Assembly (NCBI GenBank): GCA_026986785.1
Contig: JALSNW010000035.1
Coordinates: 28,544-92,543, forward strand
Direction: 5' to 3'
Origin: Deltaproteobacteria bacterium
GTDB taxonomy: Bacteria; Desulfobacterota; Dissulfuribacteria; Dissulfuribacterales; QOAL01
DNA length: 64,000 nt
This document shows positions 46,636 to 57,500 of the stretch, piece by piece (the first letter of the stretch is position 1; each line of letters opens with the position of its first letter). The notes below the pieces were generated by a model. It was not told the DNA's origin. It was given only the letters and a program-made list of their open reading frames with translations, and searched no databases. Position numbers and translations under genes: made by a program.

Positions 46636-47517
46636 CTAATTGTATTTTTCTAACCCGCTTTCCGTTTCGTTCTTCCTTTGCCTGAGGGCATCTATTACCC
46701 TGAGGGCATCTGATGTGGCAGCCACGTTATGTACTCTGATCATGGAAGCGCCGTTCAATGCACAGGCCACAGCAGCTCCTACAGTAGCAGAGTCTCGTTC
46801 CGATGGGATCTTCTTGCCGGTTATTTTCCCCAAAAAGGCCTTTCGTGAAGGGCCAGCCAGTACAGGGAGTCCATGTCTGGTAAATCTCGACATGCCATTT
46901 ATTATGTCGAGATTGTCCTGAAACCTTTTGCCAAATCCTATGCCAGGATCAAGAATGATGTTTTGCCTGGGAATGCCCTGGTCCATACAAAATGAGATAC
47001 GTTCTGCAAAAAATTCATCTATCTCTCCTACAACATCGTGGTAGAAGGGGGACTTTTGCATATCTCTTGGGGTACCTTGCATATGCATCACCACGATGGG
47101 TACTCTCCTGTCCCTTACTACAGAGGCCATGCGATCATCCATTCTCAACCCACTGATATCATTTATCATGTCCGCACCGGCTTCAATGGCCTTAATAGCC
47201 ACTTTTGCCTTGGTAGTGTCGATAGAGATAAGACAGTTCAATACGGGCCGTATGGCCTTTATGACGGGAATAACCCTGTTGAGTTCTTCCTCAACCGGGA
47301 CGGGCTCAGAAAAGGGCCTGGAGGATTCTCCTCCTATGTCTATAATCTTGGCTCCGTCCCGGGCCATTGAGACTGCTTGTCTCTTTGCCTCTTCAGGCAA
47401 GAGGAATCTACCTCCATCTGAAAAGGAATCAGGGGTGATATTCAACACACCCATTATGATGGTAGTATTGTGCCAGGCCAGCTCCTTATCTCTACACCTT
47501 ATGACATTTCCCGTCAT
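46636..47517 (-). CDS. folP: Dihydropteroate synthase
   Basis: FolP condenses p-aminobenzoate with dihydropterin pyrophosphate in folate synthesis and is the sulfonamide target. The TIM barrel shows IMGVLNITPDSFSDGG, IIDIGGESSRPFS, SIDTTKAKVA, MINDISG, VVMHMQGTP, LDPGIGFGK, PVLAGPSRKAFLG and IRVHNVAA. Length 293. Its ATG overlaps the ftsH stop, the same ftsH-folP order as in E. coli, where glmM follows directly. Confidence 0.96.
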   Translation of the reverse strand: MTGNVIRCRDKELAWHNTTIIMGVLNITPDSFSDGGRFLLPEEAKRQAVSMARDGAKIIDIGGESSRPFSEPVPVEEELNRVIPVIKAIRPVLNCLISIDTTKAKVAIKAIEAGADMINDISGLRMDDRMASVVRDRRVPIVVMHMQGTPRDMQKSPFYHDVVGEIDEFFAERISFCMDQGIPRQNIILDPGIGFGKRFQDNLDIINGMSRFTRHGLPVLAGPSRKAFLGKITGKKIPSERDSATVGAAVACALNGASMIRVHNVAATSDALRVIDALRQRKNETESGLEKYN

Positions 47518-49367
47518 TTACCAGCAAGACCGTCATCGTCTTGATTCTCAGAAACCTGACTTTTCTCTTCTTCTTTTCGGCAATTGGCCATTATCGAGTC
47601 AATTTGAGCTGCATCGAGGGATTCCTGCTCGAGGAGTTCCCTGGCCAAGCTGTGAAGACAATCTATATTTTCAGATAACAGGTTTCTGGCCTTTTCATAG
47701 GAGTCTTTGACGATCTTTTCTATGGCCTGGTCGATCTTGAGAGCTGTGGCCTCGCTGTATTCCTTTGTGTGGCCAAAATCCCGGCCAAGGAAGATCTCTT
47801 CATTTTGTTTTGCAAAGGCAACCGGACCGATATCGTCACTCATGCCCCATTCGCACACCATCTTTCGAGCAAGGGTCGATACCCTTTCTATATCGTTGCC
47901 TGCACCCGTGGTCACTTCGTTGAAAACCAACTCTTCTGCCACCCGTCCACCAAGAAGTATGACGAGATTATTAAGCAGATATGTCCTTGGATACGTATGT
48001 TTTTCATCTTCAGGAAGCTGCTGGGTAAGGCCAAGGGCTTGGCCCCTTGGGATAATGGTAACCTTGTGGACTGGATCAGCACCTGGCAGAAGTTTGGCTG
48101 CAAGGCAATGGCCAGCTTCATGATATGCGGTTATTTTCTTTTCTTCATCAGAGATTATGGCGCTTTTTCGCTCTACGCCCATGAGGACTTTGTCTTTTGC
48201 CTTTTCAAAGTCCACCATCTCTACCTTTTTCTTGTTGGCCCTTGCTGCAAGGAGAGCCGCCTCATTTACGAGATTTTCAAGATCTGCCCCTGAAAAGCCA
48301 GGGGTCCCCTTGGCGATGATGGACAGATCCACGTCGTCAGCCAAGGGGGTATTGGCACTGTGTACCTTGAGGATGGCCTCCCTGCCCCTGACATCTGGGA
48401 CAGAGACGATTACCTGCCTGTCAAAGCGGCCTGGCCTGAGTAGTGCCGGATCCAATACATCAGGTCTGTTGGTTGCAGATATAACGATCACCCCTTCCGA
48501 GGTCTCAAAACCATCCATCTCCACCAAGAGCTGGTTCAATGTCTGTTCACGTTCATCGTGGCCTCCACCCAGGCCAGCCCCCCTGTGTCGGCCAACTGCA
48601 TCTATCTCATCTATGAATATGATGCAGGGTGCATGTTTCTTTGCCTGTACGAACAGATCTCGTACCCTCGATGCCCCTACACCTACGAACATCTCTACGA
48701 AATCCGAGCCGCTTATGCTAAAGAACGGCACTCCTGCCTCACCTGCTATCGCCTTTGCCAAAAGGGTCTTACCAGTACCAGGTGGGCCAACCAATAGGAC
48801 ACCCTTTGGTATTCTACCTCCCAGCTTGGTAAATTTCTGGGGGTCTTTTAGAAAGTCTATGACTTCAGTGAGCTCTTCTTTGGCCTCGTCAACCCCTGCA
48901 ACATCCTTGAAAGTGATCTTGATGTTTTGACTATTCAAGAGCTTGGCCTTGCTTCTTCCAAAGGACATGGCCCTGCCACCGCCTGTCTGCATCTGCCGCA
49001 TGAAGAAAATCCATACGCCAATGAGCAAAAGCATAGGGAACCAGGAAATCAAGAGCGTTAGGTACCAAGGGGTCTCCTCTGCAGGTTTAACCTGTATGAT
49101 AACACCTTTCTTTTTGAGCTCGGGGATAAAATCCCGATCTTGAGCTGGTACGGCCGTCTTGAATCTGGTTTTATTGAGAAAGGTGCCTTCTACCTTCTCA
49201 TCCTGGATAATCACCTTGGCTACCTGACCTTTTTCAACATAAGACAGGAAGTCGCTATAGGTGATTTCCTGGGTTTTTGTTTGGGGCTTGTTAAAGAGGT
49301 TGAAGAGAAAGACTACCACAAGGCCTATAACAAGCCAAAGGCTTAGATTTTTATAAAACGTATTCAA
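47514..49367 (-). CDS. ftsH: Membrane AAA+ zinc protease FtsH
   Basis: FtsH degrades membrane and regulatory proteins. The 617-residue protein has two N-terminal membrane helices (about 9-27 and 103-123), Walker [18 protein letters not shown], Walker [13 protein letters not shown], the SRH region [18 protein letters not shown], and the zinc site HEAGH at about 418. The start is TTG 49367 with a perfect GGAGG (49379-49375) seven bases upstream. It heads the folP-cdaA-cdaR-glmM run and has its own promoter. Confidence 0.97.
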   Translation of the reverse strand: MNTFYKNLSLWLVIGLVVVFLFNLFNKPQTKTQEITYSDFLSYVEKGQVAKVIIQDEKVEGTFLNKTRFKTAVPAQDRDFIPELKKKGVIIQVKPAEETPWYLTLLISWFPMLLLIGVWIFFMRQMQTGGGRAMSFGRSKAKLLNSQNIKITFKDVAGVDEAKEELTEVIDFLKDPQKFTKLGGRIPKGVLLVGPPGTGKTLLAKAIAGEAGVPFFSISGSDFVEMFVGVGASRVRDLFVQAKKHAPCIIFIDEIDAVGRHRGAGLGGGHDEREQTLNQLLVEMDGFETSEGVIVISATNRPDVLDPALLRPGRFDRQVIVSVPDVRGREAILKVHSANTPLADDVDLSIIAKGTPGFSGADLENLVNEAALLAARANKKKVEMVDFEKAKDKVLMGVERKSAIISDEEKKITAYHEAGHCLAAKLLPGADPVHKVTIIPRGQALGLTQQLPEDEKHTYPRTYLLNNLVILLGGRVAEELVFNEVTTGAGNDIERVSTLARKMVCEWGMSDDIGPVAFAKQNEEIFLGRDFGHTKEYSEATALKIDQAIEKIVKDSYEKARNLLSENIDCLHSLARELLEQESLDAAQIDSIMANCRKEEEKSQVSENQDDDGLAGK

Positions 49368-49413
49368 ATATAGTCCTCCGTTTGAACGGTTTAAATTTTT
49401 TTAATGGATACTG

Positions 49414-49442
49414 ATTATACTATAATAAAACTAAGCTGTTTA
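49414..49442 (-). promoter_or_regulatory. Sigma-70 promoter of ftsH
   Basis: On the minus strand a perfect TATAAT (49419-49414) follows TAAACA (49442-49437) after 17 bases. It lies 47 bases before the ftsH TTG start, inside the gap after tilS, so ftsH and the genes below it can be expressed apart from tilS. Confidence 0.7.
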
Positions 49443-49494
49443 GCAATTGCAACCCAAAAGGGGATATTTTTGAAATTTCCAGGATTTATCCTGA

Positions 49495-51048
49495 TTAATG
49501 AAGATTTTTAAGGCATCTCAACATGGTAAGCCAGTCTTCAGGCTGCCAGGATATTTTCAGGCAATTGTTGGTATCTGTCCCAATTTTAACCAGCTGGCTT
49601 ATTTCAACACCACAAATAGCCACTATTTTATCTCCTATTCTAAGTATCGGCAAAAAATCCCTGATAAATCTGGGGATACGTCTATTTATAAGAAATTTTT
49701 TTAGTTTCACTTCCTTGTCGAGACCCAATGGCTGAAATCTGTCTCCACTCTTTCTGAAGGTGATCTTCAGTGGAAAGCTTATTGTGTCCAAATCCAAAAA
49801 GAGGGGACGGGGGAGGAAATGTTTACATGGAATTGATACTTCACTACATCCTGCAGGTTCCACGATAACTGTACCCACACCTTTAAGCTTGAATCTTCCT
49901 GGCCTGTCAATGGTCAATGAAAAGTGTTCAGTGTCCATTGTCTTGCCCATTTTTAGGAAAGAAAACTCCTTGAGAAAACAGACAAGGTCATAGCTTTTTA
50001 TGACAACGTATCCTTTGGGTAGATTGTAAAGGGATGAGCCGCTGTCAGAAAGGTTTATTTCGTCGATCTTTTCAAGGTGGTCATATCTGATTAGTTCATA
50101 GTCCATGCCTAACTCTGCCAATGCCTTCTTATATATCCTTTTTCGAATCGCCCTTGGCCATTCAAGCAATATATCCCTATTGAGGAACAAACCAGGTATT
50201 TCAACCCCTTTTGCCCTGCATCTCGGATAAGCTGTTTCAGCAATGGAGTTCAATGCCCTGCACTCTTCTGCCAGAAGTCTGGCTGAGCGATAGATGGCAT
50301 TGGCAGCAGTTGGATTGAACTCTTTTTCTATGATGGGCATCAATAGGTGTCTTATCTTGTTTCTGGTATACTTGGTCTGGAGGTTGGAAGAATCTTCTAC
50401 AAAGCCTATCTCGTACCTATTTAGATGTTCAAGGATCTCCCTCTTCGTACAAAATAGAAGGGGACGAATTACATTGTCTTCCCTTTTGAGTTTTATGCCT
50501 GATAGACCCTGAGGGCCAGCACCTCTGACAAGCCTGAAAATGATCTCTTCTGCCTGGTCATCACAGGTATGCCCTGTGGCAGTATATTCGAATCCATGTT
50601 CAATGGCGGTTTTTCTTAAAAACGCATAACGCAATTGTCGTGCTGTCTCCTGTATACCTCTTGCATTCTTATGGGCTACTGTAAGTACGTCGCCCTTTTC
50701 AGAGAAAAAAGTAATGGAGTTGACCTTACAGACCATTTCAACAAAGTCCTTGTCCCGTCTTGATTCCTGGCCACGGAGACAGTGATCGAAGTGGGCAACA
50801 GCTATCTTTAGCTGATAACTGTCTGACAACAAGAACAAGAGATGGAGGAGACAGATTGAGTCAGGGCCACCGGATACCGCGATTAAGATGGAAGCCCCTT
50901 TGGCAAAGAGTTTTTCTTTTCGGATAAATCCCTTGAACTTAGCGAGAAGTTGGGAATTTCGGCCTTTATCGAGAACCAAGCGTGTAGGAGGCGAACTGCC
51001 TCCCAATCTTAGCAGGCTCACCCTCCGCCTTGGTTGATGCTTACACAT
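49495..51048 (-). CDS. tilS: tRNA(Ile)-lysidine synthetase
   Basis: TilS converts C34 of tRNA-Ile(CAU) to lysidine so that it reads AUA. The N-type ATP pyrophosphatase domain has the P-loop SGGPDSICLLHL (about residues 59-70), AHFDHCLRGQESRRD, TGHTCDDQAEEIIFRL and RNKIRH; the TilS C-terminal domains follow (KLKKFLINRRIPRFIRDFLPIL). At 517 residues it is longer than usual because of about 30 extra N-terminal residues; ATG 51048 lies inside the 3' end of the SlyD-like gene. A TTG at 50979 would remove 23 of them. No ribosome site decides between the two. Confidence 0.93.
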   Translation of the reverse strand: MCKHQPRRRVSLLRLGGSSPPTRLVLDKGRNSQLLAKFKGFIRKEKLFAKGASILIAVSGGPDSICLLHLLFLLSDSYQLKIAVAHFDHCLRGQESRRDKDFVEMVCKVNSITFFSEKGDVLTVAHKNARGIQETARQLRYAFLRKTAIEHGFEYTATGHTCDDQAEEIIFRLVRGAGPQGLSGIKLKREDNVIRPLLFCTKREILEHLNRYEIGFVEDSSNLQTKYTRNKIRHLLMPIIEKEFNPTAANAIYRSARLLAEECRALNSIAETAYPRCRAKGVEIPGLFLNRDILLEWPRAIRKRIYKKALAELGMDYELIRYDHLEKIDEINLSDSGSSLYNLPKGYVVIKSYDLVCFLKEFSFLKMGKTMDTEHFSLTIDRPGRFKLKGVGTVIVEPAGCSEVSIPCKHFLPRPLFLDLDTISFPLKITFRKSGDRFQPLGLDKEVKLKKFLINRRIPRFIRDFLPILRIGDKIVAICGVEISQLVKIGTDTNNCLKISWQPEDWLTMLRCLKNLH

Positions 51049-51497
51049 CTTAATATATCGAGGCTGTTGGCAGGCCTTATAGAAACGATTTTTGCCTTTA
51101 AGAGTAATTTTTTGCCTGCTGCTGGGTGATTAAAGTCTGCAATTACACTGTCATCTTTAATTTCCTTGACAGTAAATCTGACTTCATTGCCCATGCCGGA
51201 TTTTTCTCGATAGATTTCTCCCTCTTTCAGCCTTTCTGGGTTCGATATCTGGGAAAGCGGAATTTCATTGACCAAGGACTCGTTGTAGTTTCCAAAGGCC
51301 TGTTCGGGAGGTATGACTACTTCGACCTTTTCTCCTTCTTCAAGGTTCCATATTGCCTTTTCCAAAACAGGGATGACAGGGTCTCTTCCAAAGAGGAATT
51401 CTGACTCAAAGGTCCTGTTAAGTTCTTGGGGCGTTATGCCCTCGTCCACATTGAGTGTGTATTTTACTTTAACGACGGTATCCTTTTCGACTTTCAT
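51018..51497 (-). CDS. SlyD-like FKBP-type peptidyl-prolyl isomerase
   Basis: A 159-residue protein with a split FKBP domain: VVKVKYTLNVDEG, FGRDPVIPVLEKAIWNLEEGEKVEVVIPPEQAFGNY shortened by family rule, then an insert-in-flap segment (about residues 75-125) and the closing FNHPAAGKKLLLKAKIVSI. The arrangement is that of SlyD, a cis-trans prolyl isomerase and chaperone. It lacks the His-rich metal-binding tail of E. coli SlyD. It is the first gene before tilS and overlaps it by 31 bases. Divergent from the tRNA-Arg gene. Confidence 0.88.
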   Translation of the reverse strand: MKVEKDTVVKVKYTLNVDEGITPQELNRTFESEFLFGRDPVIPVLEKAIWNLEEGEKVEVVIPPEQAFGNYNESLVNEIPLSQISNPERLKEGEIYREKSGMGNEVRFTVKEIKDDSVIADFNHPAAGKKLLLKAKIVSIRPANSLDILRCVSINQGGG

Positions 51498-51607
51498 TTT
51501 TTATTCTCTACCTCCCTCTTCTCAGGCATAAAATAACCCAAAAAAAGAGTTCCTGAAAGGGCAAATTCCACTATTAATTCTGGAAGTGGATTTTATATAC
51601 TCCATGC

Positions 51608-51636
51608 TTTACAAGATTTTTAAAAATGATTATACA
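51608..51636 (+). promoter_or_regulatory. Putative promoter of tRNA-Arg
   Basis: TTTACA (51608-51613) and TATACA (51631-51636) are separated by 17 bases, 89 bases before the tRNA. Both hexamers match the consensus at five of six positions. Confidence 0.55.
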
Positions 51637-51724
51637 GGCTCCAGAATAATCATAACCTGGATTATATCCCTCGCAAGTTTACCGAATATGCGAGACACAT
51701 AGGGCGTTCAGGCGTATTTAAAGG

Positions 51725-51801
<77 letters not shown>

Positions 51802-51809
51802 GTGATTTC

Positions 51810-51848
51810 AAAGGGTTATGGCTTTCATCCATAACCCTTTTTCTTTTG
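51810..51848 (+). terminator. Rho-independent terminator after tRNA-Arg
   Basis: A 12-base-pair perfect stem (51810-51821 with 51829-51840, seven-base loop) leads into a T-rich tract (TTTTTCTTTT). Confidence 0.85.
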
Positions 51849-52178
51849 AGGGCTACTCTAGAGATATCCTTCAGTGCGGGTTTTATCGTTGGGGCCTGAA
51901 AGAAGAGCTCTATTTTTGATATGCTGTATTGTATGCATGGCATTTCGTCTGCTTCACAGGTCCAATCTTCGTACACTCTTCCAAGTTCTCACCTACTGTC
52001 CAAATAATTTGTCTGCCCCCTAACGCTCCTTTCCCCATCCTAATCGTCTTAAAACCATTTCTTAAAGGAAAATTAAAAAATGTTTAGTAGTAACTTATTC
52101 ATCTGAAGGATCTTTTTAGGCGTATTTGCCCAATTAATCGGACACAACCATTTTGAACTGAAGGAGGAGAGTTGAGTT
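51849..52178 (+). other. Non-coding region before the PhoX-like gene
   Basis: About 330 bases between the tRNA terminator and the next gene. I see no convincing reading frame. The last 140 bases are A+T-rich and end in a strong ribosome site AAGGAGGAG (52161-52169). The promoter of the following genes should be here but no clear consensus pair is visible. Confidence 0.5.
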
Positions 52179-54422
52179 ATGAGGCCCTTTTTAGTTGTTA
52201 TCTGTCTTGTCTTTTATTCTATTAGTTTTTGTGTGTCAGCCGCTATGGCCCTGGAATTTAGGGTAGAGAATGTACCAGGAGCTACTATGTCTGGCTCGCA
52301 GACAAGTGCCTTGTTTGATTTTATTATAGAGTCTGATAAGGGCATGGTGGTTAACCGGCATGATACAAATTATGTTTCAGGAGAATTGTCTCAAGAGAGA
52401 ATTCACCTTTTCCCAACTGATGCCAGTCTAAACATCAGTGCTATCATCCATCCTGACCAGGGAGAGCAGGATATGGTAGCAGATAGTTTTGTCATGGCCT
52501 TTGTAAACAATGCCCTGATGTATCGTGATCCTGTAGGTTGGTGGCATTTCTTGTCGGGTTCACCAGATAGGTTGATGCCCGCGGACGAGCCTGCTGTTTT
52601 GGGCAGTTCTAAAGGTATATCGATCATCAATAAGCTAAGCGGGATCCCAGGTCACTTCAATTTGTATGTTGGCTATAGACCCCTTGGTAGTTTCGATTTA
52701 ACTTTCAATTCGTCTCCCCTTGAATTTCTTGTGCGTGATCTTTATTTCCCAGAAGTCCCCGTACCTGAGACAGATCAGGAAAAGAGGCAGATTTTTGCTA
52801 GCCACGAGGTTTATGTTAAGGGACAGCCTCACCAAGTAGGGTATCATACCATATTAAGAAGTGGTGATAGATTAGGTAATTATACGTTTGGGCAACTTTA
52901 TGATGCAAATGGTCAACCGCTTGTTGCTGAAGATGGATCCCCTGTAATATCGAACTCAAACGATTTTGCCTCATTGCACGTTATCGGTAACAAGCTATTT
53001 ATGATATCCCATTTTGAATCCAGGCCTGGGGCTATGTATCTGACAGAAATTCATCAAGATCCACAAACAGGACAGCTAACACCTATTTCTACCAGGCCCA
53101 TCGATTTTTCTCAGGTCAGAGGAGGCTGGGTACACTGTGCTGGAAGTGTGACTCCTTGGAATTCCCATTTGGGCAGTGAAGAATACGAACCAGATGCCTC
53201 GAAGCGAGATGCAAATGGTCATATCGATGATTATTACGATCCCATGGCTGCTTACTACGGTGGTGATCTTCTAAAATTGAACCCTTACGACTATGGGTGG
53301 ATCATAGAGGTGACAATACTCAATGAACAAGGAGATACCAGGGTTGTAAAGCATTATTCAATGGGACGGCTTGCTTTTGAGTTGGGCTACGTATTGCCGG
53401 ACAAGCGTACAGTCTATATGTCGGACGATGGGACCAACGTCGGCCTCTTCATGTTTGTGGCAGACGAGGAGGCAGATCTCTCAAGTGGTACCCTTTATGC
53501 CGTGAAATGGCATCAGATAAGTAGCGAAAACGGAGGTCGAGCTGAACTCACCTGGGTAAATCTCGGTCATGCCACTGATGATGAGATTAGGCCTTTGTTG
53601 GATTCAAAGATCACGTTCAACGACATTTTCGAAAGAGTCGAACCCAATCCAGACAAGAGCTGTCCTGCTGGTTTTACGTCTATAAACACTACTCGCGGCC
53701 ATGAATGCCTGAAAATAAAACCTGGGATGGAAAAGGCTGCATCCAGATTGGAAACGAGAAGGTATGCAGCCATGATGGGAGCCACGACCGAGTTGAGGAA
53801 AGAAGAAGGTATAACCTATGATCCCGACCGGAATCGGCTCTATGTGGCTATAAGCGCCATAGAAAAAGGTATGGAAGACCGGAAGAAAAGGGGTAAAGAC
53901 AATGATAAATACGATGTCGGCGGCCCCAACGACATACGTGTTTCTTACAATGCCTGTGGGGGTGTATATGCCTTGGATCTCGGTCCATATGAAGGTATCA
54001 ACAGTGATTATGTGGCTCATAACATGTATAATATCATCTCTGGGCAGATGGTAACCTATCCTGAAGATAGTCCATTTGCAGGAAATACCTGCAATCTCCA
54101 CGGGCTAGCCAATCCTGATAACATCACGTATCTACCAGGTTTCGATACCCTTATCATTGGAGAAGATACAGGTACCGGTCACCAGAATGATTTCGTCTGG
54201 GCTATGGATGTTCCCTCTGGTGACATTACCAGGATTCAGACAACTCCATATGGTTCAGAAACCACCTCTGTCTATTGGTATCCGAATATCAATGGATTTG
54301 GTTACCTCATTTCTGTGGTACAGCATCCCTATGGAGAGTCTGATCAAGACAAGTTGGAAAATCCCCATGACAAGGCTGCTTACACAGGCTATATAGGTCC
54401 GTTTCCCGCCCTCGTAAAATAG
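52179..54422 (+). CDS. Exported PhoX/DUF839-family protein
   Basis: A 747-residue protein with a Sec signal peptide (residues 1 to about 25, ending VSAAMA). It matches the DUF839/PhoX pattern: FASLHVIGNKLFMISHFESRPG, GGWVHCAGSVTPWNSHLGSEEYEPD, MGRLAFELGYVLPDKRTVYMSDDG, EEGITYDPDRNRLYVAIS, CNLHGLANPDNITYLPG and LIIGEDTG. PhoX enzymes are calcium/iron phosphatases with a beta-propeller; members of DUF839 are often only distantly related, so phosphatase activity is not certain. The signal is Sec-like, not twin-arginine as in classical PhoX. It is followed by its own terminator. The neighbouring triheme propeller protein may share its periplasmic setting. Confidence 0.82.
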   Translation: MRPFLVVICLVFYSISFCVSAAMALEFRVENVPGATMSGSQTSALFDFIIESDKGMVVNRHDTNYVSGELSQERIHLFPTDASLNISAIIHPDQGEQDMVADSFVMAFVNNALMYRDPVGWWHFLSGSPDRLMPADEPAVLGSSKGISIINKLSGIPGHFNLYVGYRPLGSFDLTFNSSPLEFLVRDLYFPEVPVPETDQEKRQIFASHEVYVKGQPHQVGYHTILRSGDRLGNYTFGQLYDANGQPLVAEDGSPVISNSNDFASLHVIGNKLFMISHFESRPGAMYLTEIHQDPQTGQLTPISTRPIDFSQVRGGWVHCAGSVTPWNSHLGSEEYEPDASKRDANGHIDDYYDPMAAYYGGDLLKLNPYDYGWIIEVTILNEQGDTRVVKHYSMGRLAFELGYVLPDKRTVYMSDDGTNVGLFMFVADEEADLSSGTLYAVKWHQISSENGGRAELTWVNLGHATDDEIRPLLDSKITFNDIFERVEPNPDKSCPAGFTSINTTRGHECLKIKPGMEKAASRLETRRYAAMMGATTELRKEEGITYDPDRNRLYVAISAIEKGMEDRKKRGKDNDKYDVGGPNDIRVSYNACGGVYALDLGPYEGINSDYVAHNMYNIISGQMVTYPEDSPFAGNTCNLHGLANPDNITYLPGFDTLIIGEDTGTGHQNDFVWAMDVPSGDITRIQTTPYGSETTSVYWYPNINGFGYLISVVQHPYGESDQDKLENPHDKAAYTGYIGPFPALVK

Positions 54423-54436
54423 CTTGTAGTCCTCTT

Positions 54437-54477
54437 GTGTCCTGGCGCTCACAAGGGCGCCAGGACACATTCTTTTC
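54437..54477 (+). terminator. Rho-independent terminator after the PhoX-like gene
   Basis: A 12-base-pair perfect GC-rich stem (54437-54448 with 54457-54468, eight-base loop) is followed by a T-rich stretch (ATTCTTTTCTT). It separates the PhoX-like gene from the cytochrome gene downstream. Confidence 0.8.
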
Positions 54478-54518
54478 TTGCTTAGCTGTTCTTTATTGAA
54501 TAGGGAAAATAATTAGCC

Positions 54519-57500
54519 ATGAATATTAAAACATCTCGGATAAACACTGGAGTTTTATTGGTATGTTGTTGTCTTTTCGTTTTTTTTGGACATGATGCCT
54601 TCGGCCTTGTACCGTTATTGGACTCCAATGGGACATCCACTGGATTATCCGTAGGTATGGAGATTGAATCGTCCCCCTTGGGGTATCTACCTCTTTGCGA
54701 GAAGGACCATCTGCCCATGTCCTGGGTCGTTGAAGCTACACCTGAAGTAGTTGGTCAGAGCGGAGACGTATATCTGGTGAAGAAGGTGGGGGATAACTGG
54801 TTTCAATTATCCACAAAAAGAAAATGGAGAGATTGGTCTTTTGAATTATCGTCTCTGAAACCCTTCAGAAAAGGGGCAAGGTTTGATTCCAGGACACGTT
54901 TTTCCGTTGAAGACATAGCTCCAAGCTCAGTCAGCAAAATCGAGTATTATTTTTTGGTAAGACCCAATGAGCAGAACAAATATTTTTGGAATCACAAGCC
55001 ATTAGAAATTAGTATTTCCCCTTTTCCTTGTAGCAATAGCTCTGATGGGGATCTCAAGAGTAAGCTACTTCACAATCCAGCTGCCTATATACCGGCACAA
55101 TGTTATACAAAGACCAAAGATGACAACAGCCTCATTCATAATCCTTGTTATGTTTGTCATACAGGCGGTAAGAAACCTAACATAGTAATAGGTGATAAGG
55201 ACCTACAACTTGCTTATTCATTTCCAGAGGCAGCCTCTGTGAATCACTGGACAAATCTATTTGAGGATAAGTCCGTTGAAATAGAGGCCATAGGTGATGA
55301 TGCAATAGTTTCTTATGTCCAAAACGACAACTATCATGATCCAAATGGTCGCCCCATCCTGGCCTATCTTGCTGAGCATGTACCAGAAAAGTGGGACTAC
55401 AATGGCAATGGAAAATGGGATGGTTTTGTTCCAGACTGCTATTATTCGTTTGACCAGGAGGGATTCGATAGGACACCATCTGGGGGATATAGTGGCTGGA
55501 GAGCATTTGCCTATTATCCTTTTCCAGGGACTTTTTGGCCAACAAACGGTTCTACAGACGATGTGCTCATAAGGTTGCCAGAAGAGTTTAGGCAAGATGA
55601 GTTGGGCAATTACGATTTGGAGATCTATAAGATCAACATGGCAATTGTCGAGGCGTATATTACAAGAAGAGATGTTGCCATAACCCCTGTAGATGAGTCT
55701 TTATACGGTGTTGACCTGGATCTGAATGGGAGGCTTGAGACTGCTCGATTTGTCAAATTCATATGGCCCTTCAGATCTGGTAAGTCCATGAATTTTGTAG
55801 GTATGGCTGGAAAAAGGCAAAGGAGTGGTTTGGTACATCTTGCTGCAGGTCTTTTCCCAGAAGGGACAGAATTTCTCCATAGTGTGCGCTATATTGATGT
55901 CTTGGAGGACGGAAAGATTGGATTGGCCCCACGCATGAAGGAACTACGTTATGCAAAGAAGATTTATTGGCTCTCTTACAGCCGTCTTCAAGAGATCGCA
56001 GGTGAAGAGGCCAAGGAAAAATATGATTTCCCAGATAGACTGAAGATGTTTCCTGGTAATATGGAGATGGGTATAAGTAATGGCCAAGGTTGGGTTTATC
56101 AGGGTTTTATTGAGGATGCCAATGGCAGGTTGAGGCCACAGTCCTACGAGGAGACTCTGTATTGTATGGGATGTCACGGAGGTATAGGGGCCACCAGTGA
56201 TGGTATTTTTTCTTTTCCCAGGAAATTGGATACTGAAAATTCATTTCAACAGGGTTGGTATCACTGGACCCAGAGGGGGCTATATGGTCTCCCAGAGCCA
56301 AAGGTGGATATCGAAGGGGCTGGCACTCAATATGAATATTCTTATTATCTCATGTATAACCGCTCTGGTAATGAATTTCGTAACAACGATGAGGTAATCG
56401 CAAAATTCTTTGACCAAAATGGTACTGTCAATAAAAACGCCCTCCTGGCATTGCATGATGACATAACTACCCTTCTGTACCCTTCAAGAGGCCGCGCCCT
56501 GATGTTAGACAAGGCCTACAGGATATTGGTGCGGGGGCAGGATTTTATTCACGGTCGTGATGGTTCTGTTCTACCCTTGGAAACTGTATATCAAGAAGTT
56601 ACAGAAGATACGTCTACAGGTATAGCCAGACCTACTGTAACAAAGGGGTTCCATCCCAATTTTTTATCTGGTCAAAACGGGGCTGGTCAATATCAGGCCT
56701 CACAGGCCAATGCACAACTGGAAACGGTTATATTGGGAGACGGGTTGCCTGGGCCTGATGGAAATTTTTACCAGGTAGATTCATCTGGTTTGATATTTAA
56801 AAGTGATTATTCTGGGAATATCAAGGGGTTTTACTTTCCCTTCCCTGACAGGCTGACTCTACCTACTAGAGTAATAGTTCCCAACGACCATGTGTCAGTG
56901 TGTTATAAATGTCATAAACTGGATGGTCCAGTGCCAGAATCCAACAAGTCCTTGTTAGAGCAACCACTACAACTGTCCAGTGATTCAAAAGCTCCAGGGA
57001 ATGCAATCCGTCTCACCACGAATGCTGCCATGGATATCAATCCCGTATGGAGTCCAAAGGGGAATCAGATAGTCTGGGTGTCCAACCGGTCTGGATTTTA
57101 TCATCTGTGGGTGATGAATAGTGATGGAACAGGGAAGCGAGCCTTGACATCAGGGCCTATTCAGTTCGGCTGGCCTCTCTGGAGCCCAGATGGAACCAGA
57201 GTTCTATTCCAAGGTTTTGACGAAAACTCTAAAGAGTATCTCATAGGTCATGTGGACGTTGATGACCCTACTGATGTCGTTGTCGTGGCCCAAGGAGCGG
57301 ATGTCTTGGATAGACCTTGCTGGAGTCCTGATGGGAAATTCATAGCTTATGCCTCTGAGGTAGAGGGTAATTGGGATATCTACGTAGTATCTATCGATGG
57401 AAAAACCTCATATCGTCTTACCAATAGACCTGCTATGGAGACCAATCCTTTATGGAGTCCAGATGGTAAGATAATAGCGTTCAAGAGGGGAGGTTCTGGA

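Noticed and set aside
51849..52178. An integrated element bounded by the tRNA-Arg gene
   Set aside because: No integrase, no phage gene and no direct repeat of the tRNA 3' end was noticed in the following 6 kb.
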